Below are positions 33,245 through 42,597 of a stretch of DNA of 55,336 nucleotides, piece after piece; positions within the stretch are counted from its first letter, which is position 1; every line of letters begins with the position of its first letter. The stretch is from CAYOHY01 sp964403885. Its GTDB lineage: Bacteria; Actinomycetota; Coriobacteriia; Anaerosomatales; PHET01. The stretch covers positions 1 to 55,336 of the forward strand of contig CAYOHY010000009.1 in assembly GCA_964403885.1 (NCBI GenBank), in the 5' to 3' direction. The translations under genes and the position numbers were made by a program. The notes below the pieces were generated by a model, which saw only the letters and a list, made by a program, of their open reading frames with translations, did not search any database and was not told where the DNA came from.

Positions 33245-34570
33245 GTGGACTCGCTGTTCGACGCGAGCGAGAAGGCTGCGCGCGCCCAAGTGGCGCCCCT
33301 GGCCTCTCGCATGCGTCCGCGCACGCTCGACGAGTTCGCGGGTCAGGAGGCGGCGGTCGGTCCCGGTACGTGGCTCAGGCGCGCGATCGAGGGTGACGCA
33401 CTGCTCTCCGTGATCCTGTACGGACCCGCAGGCACGGGCAAGACGAGTCTCGCGCGCATCATCGCCGCCGCCACGCAAGCGCACTTCGAGGAGGTCTCGG
33501 CGGTCACCTCGGGCGTGTCGGATCTGCGCCGCGCCATCGATTCCGCGACCCAGCGCCTGGGCCTGTCCGGGCAGCGCACCATCCTGTTCGTCGACGAGAT
33601 CCACCGCTTCAGCAAGTCACAGCAAGACGCGCTGCTGCATGCGGTCGAGGACCGGGTCGTGACGCTCGTGGGGGCGACCACCGAGAACCCCTACTTCGAG
33701 GTCAACGCGCCACTGGTCAGCCGTTCGCGCATCGTCGAGCTCGCCCCACTCACCGATGACGACGTGCGTGGGGTTGTGCGATCCGCGCTGACGGACGCGC
33801 GAGGCTTCGGCGGTGATGTCGAGCTGTCGCCTGAGGCCGAGGACGCCATCGTGCTCACCGCCGGCGGGGACGCGCGCGTCGCGCTCACGACGCTCGAGAT
33901 GGCCGCTCAGTTCGTCTCGGCGGCCGCGGACGGGGTACGACGGGTCGAGGTCGAGGCGGTCCACGATGCGATGCCGTCGCGGATCTTGCCCTACGACAAG
34001 TCCGGCGACGTCCACTACGACGTGATCAGCGCCTTCATCAAGTCGATGCGCGGCAGCGATCCCGACGCCGCGGTGTACTGGCTCGCCCGCATGATCCACG
34101 GCGGCGAAGACCCCAAGTTCATCGCTCGCCGGATGCTCATCTTCGCCTCCGAGGACGTGGGGAACGCGGATCCCCAAGCGTTGCTGATCGCACACGCCGC
34201 CTTCAAGGCCGCCGAGTCGATCGGCTGGCCGGAGTGTCGCATCAACCTGGCACAGGCGGCCGTCTACCTGTCGCTCGCTCCCAAGAGCAACGCCTCATAC
34301 CTGGCGATCGACGCCGCACTCGCCGAGGTCCGGTCCGGTCCCGCCCGGCAGGTGCCTTCGCACCTTCGCGACAGGCATCGTCCCGGAAGCGACGCCTACG
34401 GGCCGTATCGCTACCCCCACGACGAACCTGCCGGCTACGTCGACCAACGGTACCTGCCCGAGGGTCTTGAGCACGGGGCGTTCTACGCTGCGAATCCGCG
34501 CGGCTGGGAGGCCGAGCGTGCCCGCGTGCTGGGCGAGCTGAGGGGCTCCGCGACAGACCCTGTCGAGTAG
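33245..34570 (+). CDS. rarA: Replication-associated recombination protein RarA (MgsA)
   Basis: RarA is an AAA+ ATPase related to clamp loaders that acts at stalled forks. The 441 residues include N-terminal PLASRMRPRTLDEFAGQ, Walker A GPAGTGKTSLA, Walker B LFVDEIHRFSKSQQDALL, sensor GATTENPYFEVN, and the tetramerisation region DVHYDVISAFIKSMRGSDPD and RRMLIFASEDVGNADPQAL, which is diagnostic. The GTG start has no strong ribosome-binding site and lies five bases after the lipoprotein gene, suggesting coupling. The hisS-aspS-6S-rarA order resembles that of Bacillus. Confidence 0.96.
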   Translation: MDSLFDASEKAARAQVAPLASRMRPRTLDEFAGQEAAVGPGTWLRRAIEGDALLSVILYGPAGTGKTSLARIIAAATQAHFEEVSAVTSGVSDLRRAIDSATQRLGLSGQRTILFVDEIHRFSKSQQDALLHAVEDRVVTLVGATTENPYFEVNAPLVSRSRIVELAPLTDDDVRGVVRSALTDARGFGGDVELSPEAEDAIVLTAGGDARVALTTLEMAAQFVSAAADGVRRVEVEAVHDAMPSRILPYDKSGDVHYDVISAFIKSMRGSDPDAAVYWLARMIHGGEDPKFIARRMLIFASEDVGNADPQALLIAHAAFKAAESIGWPECRINLAQAAVYLSLAPKSNASYLAIDAALAEVRSGPARQVPSHLRDRHRPGSDAYGPYRYPHDEPAGYVDQRYLPEGLEHGAFYAANPRGWEAERARVLGELRGSATDPVE

Positions 34571-34603
34571 TCTCATCTGCGCGTTCGTGTCGGCTCGCTC
34601 TGT

Positions 34604-34609
34604 TACACT
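34604..34609 (+). promoter_or_regulatory. -10 box for the DUF948-rsbW-sigF operon
   Basis: TACACT, 34 bases before the DUF948 gene start at 34644. It looks like the housekeeping elements elsewhere in the window; no sigma-B-type promoter was recognised. Confidence 0.4.
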
Positions 34610-34643
34610 CAGCGGTGTCCGTCAAGAGGTGAGGGGAGGGCAC

Positions 34644-35096
34644 ATGGTTGCAGCGGTAGTCGTCACTTCGGCTCCATCGCCGTGGCTGTTCCCTGCGCTC
34701 ACCTGCGTGGTTCTGGCCGTCGTCGCGGGGGTTGCGATCTGGGCCCTGCGCGAGATGGTGCTCGCCGCGCGTTCGCTACGCGAGCTTGCCGATGACACGC
34801 GCGAGCGCCTCAACCCGGTGCTTGAGAAGGCGGACGTCACCGTCGACGCGGTCAACGCGGAGCTGTGGCGCATCGACGGCATCATCACGCGGTTCGAGGA
34901 CGCGAGCACGCGGGTGAGCAACGCGTCCGGCACGATCTCCGACATCGTCTCCGCCCCGGCGGAGATAGTGAACGACGTCGCCGGTCGCATGCGCCGCGCG
35001 TGGAAGGACCGTAAGCGCACCACTGACTCCGATCACGACGAGGCGGATGTGGCGGCCTACCCGACGCACCCCGCCGATGAACCAGCCGCTCTCTGA
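34644..35096 (+). CDS. DUF948-like membrane protein
   Basis: 150 residues: one N-terminal membrane helix (about 14-36, FPALTCVVLAVVAGVAIWAL), then a heptad-rich helical region (LRELADDTRERLNPVLEKAD, VDAVNAELWRIDGIITRFED) and a charged tail. This layout and the repeated DAVNAEL-type helix resemble DUF948 proteins, which are general-stress-associated in Bacillus (YtxG). The ATG at 34644 follows GAGGGGAGGG. It stands directly in front of an anti-sigma/sigma pair of the SigB/SigF kind, with 16 bases between, so all three are probably one stress operon. Biochemical role unknown. Confidence 0.8.
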   Translation: MVAAVVVTSAPSPWLFPALTCVVLAVVAGVAIWALREMVLAARSLRELADDTRERLNPVLEKADVTVDAVNAELWRIDGIITRFEDASTRVSNASGTISDIVSAPAEIVNDVAGRMRRAWKDRKRTTDSDHDEADVAAYPTHPADEPAAL

Positions 35097-35112
35097 TACC
35101 CACGGAGGATCG

Positions 35113-35508
35113 ATGCCCGACAAGATCAGTCTCACCGTCCCGGCACGCGGGGAGTACGCAAAGACGGTCCGCATGACCGCCGCCGCTCTCGCGGGACGCA
35201 TGGAGTTCGGCTACGACGAGGTCGATGATGTGCGCATGGCTGCCGAGGAGGCGTTCGTCTACGCGGTCGAGACGCTCACTGACACCGATGACGTTGAGTT
35301 CACCTTCTACGTGGACGGCGACGCTCTCGCGATCGAGGTCAAACTGGGCGACGAGTCGCTGCGCAGCGAAGAGGAGATCGACCGGCACACCTCATACGCG
35401 ACGTTCATCCTGCAGTCCGTGTGCGACGACTTCGAGCTCGTGAGCGACGAGCACGGCCGTCGTTCGCTCACCCTGATCAAGCGCGTCGGGGATGGCGATG
35501 GTGTCTAG
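35113..35508 (+). CDS. rsbW: RsbW/UsfX-type anti-sigma factor
   Basis: A 131-residue HATPase_c-like serine kinase fold of the RsbW family: start of the fold in SLTVPARGEYAKTVRMTAAA, N-box region DVRMAAEEAFVYAVE and the closing GRRSLTLIKRV. The Mg-binding Asn of the N-box is Tyr, and the Gly-rich ATP lid of classical RsbW is missing (TSYATFILQSVCDDF instead). Mycobacterial UsfX shows similar deviations, so this is a UsfX-like factor rather than a broken gene; kinase activity is doubtful. The ATG at 35113 follows CGGAGG. It overlaps the sigma gene by 17 bases. Confidence 0.88.
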   Translation: MPDKISLTVPARGEYAKTVRMTAAALAGRMEFGYDEVDDVRMAAEEAFVYAVETLTDTDDVEFTFYVDGDALAIEVKLGDESLRSEEEIDRHTSYATFILQSVCDDFELVSDEHGRRSLTLIKRVGDGDGV

Positions 35509-36283
35509 CCGCCGTCCGGAAAAGCAGACGCGCAAGCTCTCGTGGGACAAGCGCTACACGAAGGAGCTGTTCCGCCGCTATCGTCTCGACGGCGATGAAG
35601 CGGCACGCGACGAGCTGATCACCATGTATCTGAACCTGGTCAAGTACCTGGCCAGCAGGTTCCGCAACCGCGGGGAACCCATCGACGACCTCGTGCAGGT
35701 GGGCACGATCGGCCTGATCAAGGCGATCGACCGGTTCGACATCGAGCGGCAGGTCGAGTTCACCACCTACGCAACGCCCACCATCGTGGGTGAGCTCAAG
35801 CGCTACTTCCGTGACAAGGGCTGGGCGATCAAGGTCCCGAGGCGCCTCCAGGAGCTCTCGTTCCGCGTGAATCAGGCGGTCGATGCCCTGACGCAGCGCC
35901 TCCAGCGCTCACCCACCATCCCCGAGATCGCCGAGTACCTCGAGGTCACCCCCGAAGAGGTCCTCGAGGCCATGGAGACGAGCGAGGCATACAACTTCGT
36001 CTCGCTCGAAAGTGACCGCGGGGGAGACGGGTCCGAGAGCTTCAGCATCTTGGAGTACATCGGCAAAGACGACATGCTCATGGCCGTGGTCGACGACCGC
36101 ACCACGCTTCAGGCGGCGTTCAAGCAGCTGACCCCGCAGGAGCAGCGCGTGCTCTACCTGCGCTTCTTCGAGGGCCTGACTCAGACCGAGATCGCGCGCC
36201 AGCTCGATATCTCACAGATGCAGGTGTCGCGCCTGCTGCGCCGCACGCTCAAGGTGCTGCGCGAGAACATCGTCAGGGACTAG
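35492..36283 (+). CDS. sigF: SigB/SigF-type alternative sigma factor
   Basis: A 263-residue group 3 sigma factor of the SigB/SigF/SigG family. Region 2 (YLNLVKYLASRFRNRGEPID, DDLVQVGTIGLIKAIDRFD, FTTYATPTIVGELKRYFRD), region 3 (VPRRLQELSFRVNQAVDAL) and region 4 (LTQTEIARQLDISQMQVSRL) are all present. It drives general stress or developmental genes, held by the anti-sigma factor encoded just before it. The start overlaps that gene; ATG 35492, ATG 35498 and GTG 35501 are all possible. No anti-anti-sigma (RsbV) gene is in the operon. The stop is two bases before the AI-2E transporter gene. Confidence 0.93.
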   Translation: MAMVSSRRPEKQTRKLSWDKRYTKELFRRYRLDGDEAARDELITMYLNLVKYLASRFRNRGEPIDDLVQVGTIGLIKAIDRFDIERQVEFTTYATPTIVGELKRYFRDKGWAIKVPRRLQELSFRVNQAVDALTQRLQRSPTIPEIAEYLEVTPEEVLEAMETSEAYNFVSLESDRGGDGSESFSILEYIGKDDMLMAVVDDRTTLQAAFKQLTPQEQRVLYLRFFEGLTQTEIARQLDISQMQVSRLLRRTLKVLRENIVRD

Positions 36284-36285
36284 CC

Positions 36286-37500
36286 ATGTCGACGCCTGAG
36301 TCACGTCTGTTGCGCTGGCGGACCACCGCCAATCTCGTGTGGTCGGTCATCGGCATGCTAATCCTGCTGACGGTCGCGGGATTCGTCCTCGGGCGGATCG
36401 CCTCGGCGCTGGCCCCGTTCGTCATCGCGTTCCTCATCGTGTTCCTGTTGCAGGGCTTCGTGACCGCGCTGGTCGACCGGGGCATGAAGCGATCCACCGC
36501 GGTCGTGACGTGCTATCTCGTGGGCATCGCGGTGCTGACCATCGTGGTCATCGTCTTGTTGCCGCCCATCGGGCGCCAGCTCGCCGACTTCGCGGCCGCC
36601 ATCCCCAAGTACCTCACTCAGGGACAACGCGTCGTCGAGGACCTCCAGGCGCGCTTCAGTCAGATCGTGATCCCTGCGTGGCTGAGCTCGGCGGCCGGAT
36701 CGGTCGCGCAGTCGATGTCGCAGGTCTTCGTCCGCATGGGCAACTCGGTGGCGCAGGGCATCCTCGGCGCGAGCTCGGGCGTGGCGACGGTCTTCTTCGA
36801 CCTGTTCCTCGGCGCGGTCATCGCGTTTTGGACCATGCGTGACCTGCCCACCATCCGAGAAGAGCTGCGCGTGCTCGCCGGCGACCGCTACGAAGCGGAC
36901 CTTGAGAACCTGCTGTCCACGGTCGTGCGCGTGGTAGGCGGCTACCTCAAGGGTCAGACCGTCGCCTCGCTCACCACGGGCTTCATCGCCGGCGTGGGTC
37001 TCGCGATCATCGGCGTGCCCTACGCGCTCGTGCTGGGAATCATCACGTTCGCGCTCAACTACGTGCCCTACATCGGCCCATTCGTCGCGGGGGCCGCGGC
37101 CGCGATCGTCGGACTGTTCGTTTCCCCGCTCACCGCGGTGTTGGCGATTGTGATCGTGATCGCCGCACAGCAGATCACCGACCTGTTCGTGACGCCTCGC
37201 GTCATGTCGTCGCAAGTCGACCTGCATCCGACCCTCGTGATATTCTCGCTGCTCGTCGGAGGCGCCCTGCTCGGGTTCTGGGGCATGATATTCGCCATCC
37301 CGGTCGCCGCCACCGTCAAGGGGCTCTTCGTCTACTACTGGGAGCGCCGCAACAAGCGTCCCCTCAGCACCGAGGACGGCGCGCTGTTCAGGACCGCGTC
37401 CAGCGAGTGCGAAGACGATCCTCAGTCCGATGACGACCCGGACCGGCGTTCTGCCGATGCCGGTGATGGCACCACCACAACCAAGAAGGGGAGCAAGTAA
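36286..37500 (+). CDS. AI-2E family transporter
   Basis: A 404-residue membrane protein of the AI-2E transporter (TqsA/YtvI-like) family with about eight helices: a pair at 19-38 and 43-62, another at 71-93, a soluble stretch, and the diagnostic C-terminal block LGIITFALNYVPYIGPFVAG, TDLFVTPRVMSSQVDLHPTL and GALLGFWGMIFAIPVAATVK. The family name reflects one autoinducer-2 exporter; most members have unknown substrates, including sodium/proton exchange. The C-terminal 45 residues are an acidic, poorly ordered tail. It starts two bases after sigF and ends right before alaS, so it is cotranscribed with one or both. Confidence 0.93.
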   Translation: MSTPESRLLRWRTTANLVWSVIGMLILLTVAGFVLGRIASALAPFVIAFLIVFLLQGFVTALVDRGMKRSTAVVTCYLVGIAVLTIVVIVLLPPIGRQLADFAAAIPKYLTQGQRVVEDLQARFSQIVIPAWLSSAAGSVAQSMSQVFVRMGNSVAQGILGASSGVATVFFDLFLGAVIAFWTMRDLPTIREELRVLAGDRYEADLENLLSTVVRVVGGYLKGQTVASLTTGFIAGVGLAIIGVPYALVLGIITFALNYVPYIGPFVAGAAAAIVGLFVSPLTAVLAIVIVIAAQQITDLFVTPRVMSSQVDLHPTLVIFSLLVGGALLGFWGMIFAIPVAATVKGLFVYYWERRNKRPLSTEDGALFRTASSECEDDPQSDDDPDRRSADAGDGTTTTKKGSK

Positions 37501-40128
37501 GTGAACTCCGCTGAGATCAGAGAGAGCTTCCTGTCGTTCTTCGAGAGCAAGGGCTGCCGTCGCTGGCCAAGCTCCTCGCTCATCCCCGACGACCCGTCAC
37601 TGCTGCTCACCACCGCCGGTATGGTGCAGTTCAAGCCGGTGTTCCTCGGCGTGAAAGACCTTGGGTTCACCCGGGCCACGACGGTGCAGAAGTGTGTACG
37701 CACCACCGACATCGACATCATCGGCACCACCGGCCGCCACCACAGCTTCTTCGAGATGCTGGGCAACTTCAGCTTTGGTGACTACTTCAAGCGCGAGGCC
37801 ATCCGTTGGTCGTGGGAGTACTCGGCCGAGGTGCTGCGCCTCGACACCGACCGCATCTGGGCCTCGATCTACGAGGACGATGACGAGTCGGAGGCGCTGT
37901 GGCTCGAGGAGTCAGGTGTGCCCGTCGAGCGCATCGTGCGCATGGGCGCCAAGGACAACTTCTGGAGCGCCGGCCCCACCGGTCCCTGCGGTCCGTGCTC
38001 GGAGCTCTACTACGATCAGGGCCCCGAGGTGGGCTGCGGTAGCGCCGACTGCGCGCCGGGCTGCGACTGCGACCGCTACCTCGAGTACTGGAACCTCGTG
38101 TTCATGCAGTACGACCGTCAGGAGGACGGCACGTTGCTGCCGCTCCCCAAGCAAAACATCGATACCGGCATGGGCCTGGAGCGCATCGCCGGGATCATGC
38201 AGGGCGTCACGTCGAACTACGAGACCGACATCCTGCGCGGCCTCATGGCGCTCGCCGAGGAGATCACCGGCGTCGAGTACGGCTTGGGTGGTCGCAACGA
38301 CACTTCGCTGCGCATCATCGCCGACCACGCTCGCGCGGTGACTTTCATGATCGCCGACGGGATCCTGCCGTCGAACGAGGGCCGCGGCTACGTGCTTCGC
38401 CGCTTGCTGCGCCGGGCTGTTCGCCACGGACGCCTGCTGGGCGTCGAGGATCCGTTCCTCACGCGCCTGATCGCCGACGTCATCGAGCGTATGGGCGCCG
38501 CGTACCCGGAGATCGTCGCCCATCGCGACCTCATCGACCGCATCGTGTCGAGCGAGGAGGAGCGTTTCGGCGCGACCCTCAAGACGGGCATGAGCTTCCT
38601 CGAGACCGAGCTCTCGGCCTTGTCGTCGGCGCAGGCCGGCACGCTCGACGGACGCGTCGCCTTCACCTTGCACGACACCTACGGGTTCCCCTTCGAGCTC
38701 ACCGCCGAGATCGCTGCCGAGAAGGGCTTCGACATCGACGAGGACGCGTTCAAGGCCGAGATGGAGCTGCAGCGCGAGCGTGCGCGTTCACACGTGAAGG
38801 ATGAGTCGTGGAACGCCTACGGCGGCGCCTTCGCCGAGATCGCGAAGAGCGGCCGGCGCACCGAGTTCGTCGGCTACGCGCACGATGAGGCCGAGGCCGA
38901 GATCGTCGGCATCGTCGTCAACGGCGAGCTGGTCTCAGAGGCCGCCGAGGGCGCTCGCGTCGACATCGTGCTCGACCGCACGCCGTTCTACGGCGAGCAG
39001 GGCGGCCAGGTGGGCGATACCGGCTACATCGAGGCCCCCGGCGCTCGCATCCGTATCGAGGACACCAAGATCCCCGAGGCCGGCATCTACGCCCATTCCG
39101 GGGTGGTCGAGTCCGGTACGGTGACGTCGGGCGAGACCGTTCGCGCCGCCATCGACGTGCTGCGTCGCGAGCGTATTCGCCGTAACCACACCGCGACCCA
39201 TCTGCTCCACTGGGCGCTTCGCCTGGTCCTGGGCGAGCACGCCACTCAGGCAGGTTCGCACGTCTCTCCCGAGCGCCTTCGGTTCGACTTCACCAACTTC
39301 GAGGCGATGACGCGCGAGCAGATCGACAAGGTCGAGCGTCTCGTGAACGCGAAGGTCTTTGAGGGCCATCCGGTCCGCGCCTATGAGACGTCGCTCGCCA
39401 CCGCGCGCGAGTCCGGCGTCACCGCTCTGTTCGGCGAGAAGTACAGCGACTTCGTCCGCGTGCTCGAGGTGGGCAACTTCAGCAAGGAGCTGTGTGGCGG
39501 CACGCACATCTCGTCGACCACCGAGATCGGCTTCGTCAAGATCGTGTCGGAGAGCTCGGTGGGAGCGAACCTGCGCCGCATCGAGGCCGTCACGAGCTTC
39601 GATGCCTACGAGCTCGTGCGCACCGAGGAGACGGAGCTCTACGAGGCCGCGTCGGTCATGAAAGTGCCCGCACGCGACGTCGCCGAGAAGGCCGCCTCGC
39701 TCACCAAGCGGGTCAAGGAGCTCGAGAGCGGCGCGCAGCGGCTCAAGGACGCGGTGTCCGATGACGCGATCAACACCCTGCTCGGAACCATCGTCGATGC
39801 TGGTGGTTACAAGCTGGCGGTCACGTCGATGCCGGACGCGCGCGCCGCAGGAATGCGTGGGATCTGGGACATCTTGCGTGCGCGTGGCGCGGACGCAGCG
39901 GTGATCGTGGCCGCCGACGCTGATACCGGCAAGCCCATCTTCCTCGCGGCGGGCAGTGACATGGCCGTTGCAGCCGGCTTCGACGCAGGCGCCGTGGTGC
40001 GGGCGATCGCTCCGGTCCTCGGCGGCCGCGGCGGCGGCAAGCCCGCGATGGCGCAGGGTGGCGGCGAGGATGCATCTCGCATCGACGAGGCGCTGCAGCT
40101 GGCACGCCAGACGCTCGGTATCGGGTAG
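37501..40128 (+). CDS. alaS: Alanine-tRNA ligase
   Basis: Class II alanyl-tRNA synthetase, 875 residues, full length. Seen: N-terminal FLSFFESKGCRRWPSSSLIP, TTAGMVQFKPVFLG, GRHHSFFEMLGNFSFGDYF, FWSAGPTGPCGPCSELYYD, the editing-domain zinc motifs HTATHLLHWAL and CGGTHISSTTEIG, and the C-terminal DHHA1-like end GGRGGGKPAMAQGGG. The GTG start abuts the stop codon of the transporter gene with AAGGGGAGC upstream. The insert CGSADCAPGCDCDRYLEYWN, with four Cys, is also found in other bacterial AlaRS. Confidence 0.97.
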   Translation: MNSAEIRESFLSFFESKGCRRWPSSSLIPDDPSLLLTTAGMVQFKPVFLGVKDLGFTRATTVQKCVRTTDIDIIGTTGRHHSFFEMLGNFSFGDYFKREAIRWSWEYSAEVLRLDTDRIWASIYEDDDESEALWLEESGVPVERIVRMGAKDNFWSAGPTGPCGPCSELYYDQGPEVGCGSADCAPGCDCDRYLEYWNLVFMQYDRQEDGTLLPLPKQNIDTGMGLERIAGIMQGVTSNYETDILRGLMALAEEITGVEYGLGGRNDTSLRIIADHARAVTFMIADGILPSNEGRGYVLRRLLRRAVRHGRLLGVEDPFLTRLIADVIERMGAAYPEIVAHRDLIDRIVSSEEERFGATLKTGMSFLETELSALSSAQAGTLDGRVAFTLHDTYGFPFELTAEIAAEKGFDIDEDAFKAEMELQRERARSHVKDESWNAYGGAFAEIAKSGRRTEFVGYAHDEAEAEIVGIVVNGELVSEAAEGARVDIVLDRTPFYGEQGGQVGDTGYIEAPGARIRIEDTKIPEAGIYAHSGVVESGTVTSGETVRAAIDVLRRERIRRNHTATHLLHWALRLVLGEHATQAGSHVSPERLRFDFTNFEAMTREQIDKVERLVNAKVFEGHPVRAYETSLATARESGVTALFGEKYSDFVRVLEVGNFSKELCGGTHISSTTEIGFVKIVSESSVGANLRRIEAVTSFDAYELVRTEETELYEAASVMKVPARDVAEKAASLTKRVKELESGAQRLKDAVSDDAINTLLGTIVDAGGYKLAVTSMPDARAAGMRGIWDILRARGADAAVIVAADADTGKPIFLAAGSDMAVAAGFDAGAVVRAIAPVLGGRGGGKPAMAQGGGEDASRIDEALQLARQTLGIG

Positions 40129-40140
40129 GCGCCGGACCAG

Positions 40141-40572
40141 GTGCGCATCCTCGCACTCGACATCGGAGAGAAACGGATCGGCGTGGCGATCTCTGACCCC
40201 TCGGGGCGGGTCGCCACGCCGCTTGTCGTCATCGACACGGCTCGCGCCACCAAGGACGGTCGCGACCTGGTGCGCCTTGTCGACGACTACGAAGTGGAGT
40301 CGCTCCTCGTGGGACTGCCGCTATCGCTCGACGGATCCGAGGGACCGCAGGCGCGTCGCGTTCGGGCGCAGGCGGAGCGGTTGGCGCGCTTCGTGTCCGT
40401 GCCGATCACGTTCGCAGATGAGCGCCTCTCATCGGCCGAGGCGTCGCGGCGCATGAGTGAGGCCGGCGCCTCGGAGCGCACTCAGCGTGGCTCGGTGGAC
40501 ATGGTCGCGGCCGCTGTGTTCCTGCAGGCATACCTCGACGCCCGTCACGGGCAGGGGATGAAAGACGAGTGA
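40141..40572 (+). CDS. ruvX: YqgF/RuvX family RNase H-fold nuclease
   Basis: A 143-residue RNase H-fold protein; members take part in 16S rRNA 5'-end maturation or Holliday junction cleavage. Catalytic acids: Asp7 in ILALDIGEKRIGVA, Glu in VPITFADERLSSAEA, Asp in SVDMVAAAVFLQAYL. The GTG start lies 12 bases after alaS without a good ribosome-binding site. The alaS-ruvX-mltG order is widespread, so cotranscription is likely. Confidence 0.93.
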   Translation: MRILALDIGEKRIGVAISDPSGRVATPLVVIDTARATKDGRDLVRLVDDYEVESLLVGLPLSLDGSEGPQARRVRAQAERLARFVSVPITFADERLSSAEASRRMSEAGASERTQRGSVDMVAAAVFLQAYLDARHGQGMKDE

Positions 40573-40576
40573 ACCG

Positions 40577-41641
40577 ATGAGAGACAGGACCGAGTCGCCC
40601 AGTGGGTGCGCACGCACGCTCGCCGTCATCATGGCGGGCGCCGTCGCCGTCTTGGTGCTCGTCGTCGCAGCAGCCGTGTGGGGACTGTTCTTCCGTGCCG
40701 AGACACACGTCGCGCCTGGACGCGCCGTCGTGGTGACGGTGCCGGAGGGTTCGGCGACCGCGTCGATCGCGTCGCGCCTCGCCGAGCGCGGAGTCATCGC
40801 CAACGCGGCGATGTTCAGGGTTCGCGTGCGTCTGGCGGGAGTCGATGGCGCTCTTCGTCCCGGCACCTATCGCCTCACCACGGGGATGTCGTACGACGAC
40901 GCCATCGAGCAGCTGCGTTCCGGCCCCCCGGCTTCCTACGTCACCGTCACCATCCCCGAGGGCTTCACCGTCGAGCAGATCGGCGCACGACTGCACGACA
41001 AGCTGGGCGTCTCGACCGAGGAGTTCCTCGCCCTGGCGACCCGCGGGGCCGAGCAGTTCGCCGGTGACCACCCCTACCTCGAGGGAGCGTACGGTGGTTC
41101 ACTGGAGGGGTACCTGTTCCCCAAGACGTACCGCATGCAGAAGGGGACAACGGCCAAGCAGGCCATCGAGACCATGCTCGACCAGTTCGACGCCGAGATG
41201 ACCGCGGTCGATCTGAGCAGAGCGAAGCAGCGGGGCATGGGCGTGCAAGACGTGGTCATCGCTGCCTCGATCATCGAACGCGAAGCACGCCTCGACAAGG
41301 AGCGCCCACTGGTGGCCTCGGTGATCTACAACCGGCTTGCTCGCAACATGAAGCTGGAGATCGACGCGACCATCGAGTACGTGTTGCCGGGCAACAGGTT
41401 CCGGTTGCGCAACCGCGATCTTCGTATCGATAGCCCGTACAACACCTATCGCAATGCCGGGCTCACTCCGGGACCGATCTCGAATCCCGGGCTGGCATCG
41501 CTCAAGGCGGCGGCAGACCCCGCCGAAACGGAATACATCTACTACGTACTCACTGGCAAGGACGGAAGCCACACGTTCACCACGAACAAGGCCGACTTCC
41601 TCGTCGCAAAACGCAAGTCGAAGGAGGTGTTCGGCAGGTGA
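40577..41641 (+). CDS. mltG: Endolytic murein transglycosylase MltG
   Basis: MltG cuts nascent peptidoglycan strands at the outer membrane face. The 354 residues have one N-terminal membrane helix (about 14-38), a LysM-like domain (VVVTVPEGSATASIASRLAE) and the YceG catalytic domain with SLEGYLFPKTY, the catalytic Glu in IIAASIIERE-like sequence (AASIIEREARLDKERPLVAS) and YNTYRNAGLTPGPISNPG. The ATG is four bases after ruvX. Its stop overlaps the GTG of the ABC transporter gene (GTGA), beginning a chain of coupled genes that runs to yqeG. Confidence 0.94.
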   Translation: MRDRTESPSGCARTLAVIMAGAVAVLVLVVAAAVWGLFFRAETHVAPGRAVVVTVPEGSATASIASRLAERGVIANAAMFRVRVRLAGVDGALRPGTYRLTTGMSYDDAIEQLRSGPPASYVTVTIPEGFTVEQIGARLHDKLGVSTEEFLALATRGAEQFAGDHPYLEGAYGGSLEGYLFPKTYRMQKGTTAKQAIETMLDQFDAEMTAVDLSRAKQRGMGVQDVVIAASIIEREARLDKERPLVASVIYNRLARNMKLEIDATIEYVLPGNRFRLRNRDLRIDSPYNTYRNAGLTPGPISNPGLASLKAAADPAETEYIYYVLTGKDGSHTFTTNKADFLVAKRKSKEVFGR

Positions 41642-42597
41642 GCGAGGCACAAGACGCGCAGTCTCCGGCCATCCTCATCGAGGGCGCGCGCAAGTCCTAC
41701 GGCGCGACCGCGGTGGGCCGACCCGATGCGGTGTCCGACGTATCCCTCAGCGTCTCACAAGGGGCGATCCACGGGCTGCTCGGCCCCAACGGTGCCGGCA
41801 AGACCACCACGCTCAAGATGCTTCTGGGTCTGGTCAGGCCCACCGGCGGTCGCTTTGAGGTGCTCGGTAGGCCGTCCACCGAACCGCACGCGCGAGTCCA
41901 CCTGGGGTTCTTGCCGGAGCAGCCGTACTTCCCGGCGCAGCTCACCGCGTCCGAGGTGCTTGCGCTCTACGGCCGCCTCTCGGGGATGGCCAAGGCCGAC
42001 ATCGCCGCCGAGACACCGGGGCTGCTCGCCAAGGTGGGGCTGGAGGGTCGGGAGCGCTCGTCGCTGTCACGCTTCTCCCGCGGCATGCTGCAAAGGCTCG
42101 GCCTCGCACAGGCGTTGCTCGGGTCCCCGCGTGTGGTGGTTCTCGATGAGCCGGCGTCAGGGCTGGACCCTGTGGGCCAGCGCGACGTGCGAAACCTGAT
42201 GCTTGAGCTGCGCGAGCAGGGCACCTCGGTGCTGCTCTCGTCGCACCAGCTGTCCGAGGTCGAGGCGGTCTGCGACGAGGTCACCATCCTGAATCGCGGG
42301 CGGGTTGCGGCCCGAGGGCACATCGACGACCTGCTCAACGTGCGTGGTCGTGTGTCCGTGGTGGCCAGCGGGGGAGCTGAGCTCCCATCCGCGGTCCTGG
42401 CGCTCGCGCAGGATGTGGCCGAGCAGTCCGGTGCATGGACGCTGACCGCTGCCGAGCAGAACGCACGCACGATCGTCGATGCACTCGACGATGCAGGCTG
42501 GCGCGTCGTGTCGCTCACGCCGCAGCGCGACAGCCTTGAGGACTACTTCGCCCGCATGCTCGATCAGACGCCCGGAGACGAGGTGAGCGCCCGATGA
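41638..42597 (+). CDS. ABC transporter ATP-binding protein
   Basis: A 319-residue ABC ATPase of the ABC-2 exporter type. Walker A GPNGAGKTTTL, Q-loop GFLPEQPYF, signature LSRFSRGMLQR (ending S-R-G-M rather than S-G-G-Q/M), Walker B VVVLDEPASGLDP, and the switch His in LLSSHQL. A C-terminal regulatory tail of about 100 residues follows. The partner membrane protein is the next gene. Substrate unknown; the NosF-like arrangement with a six-helix permease fits a small exporter. The gene overlaps mltG and the permease gene by four bases each. Confidence 0.93.
   Translation: MSEAQDAQSPAILIEGARKSYGATAVGRPDAVSDVSLSVSQGAIHGLLGPNGAGKTTTLKMLLGLVRPTGGRFEVLGRPSTEPHARVHLGFLPEQPYFPAQLTASEVLALYGRLSGMAKADIAAETPGLLAKVGLEGRERSSLSRFSRGMLQRLGLAQALLGSPRVVVLDEPASGLDPVGQRDVRNLMLELREQGTSVLLSSHQLSEVEAVCDEVTILNRGRVAARGHIDDLLNVRGRVSVVASGGAELPSAVLALAQDVAEQSGAWTLTAAEQNARTIVDALDDAGWRVVSLTPQRDSLEDYFARMLDQTPGDEVSAR

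Noticed and set aside
35113..35508. Anti-sigma gene as a broken pseudogene because it lacks the N-box Asn and ATP-lid glycines
   Set aside because: The same deviations occur in mycobacterial UsfX, the frame is intact, and it is coupled to sigF.
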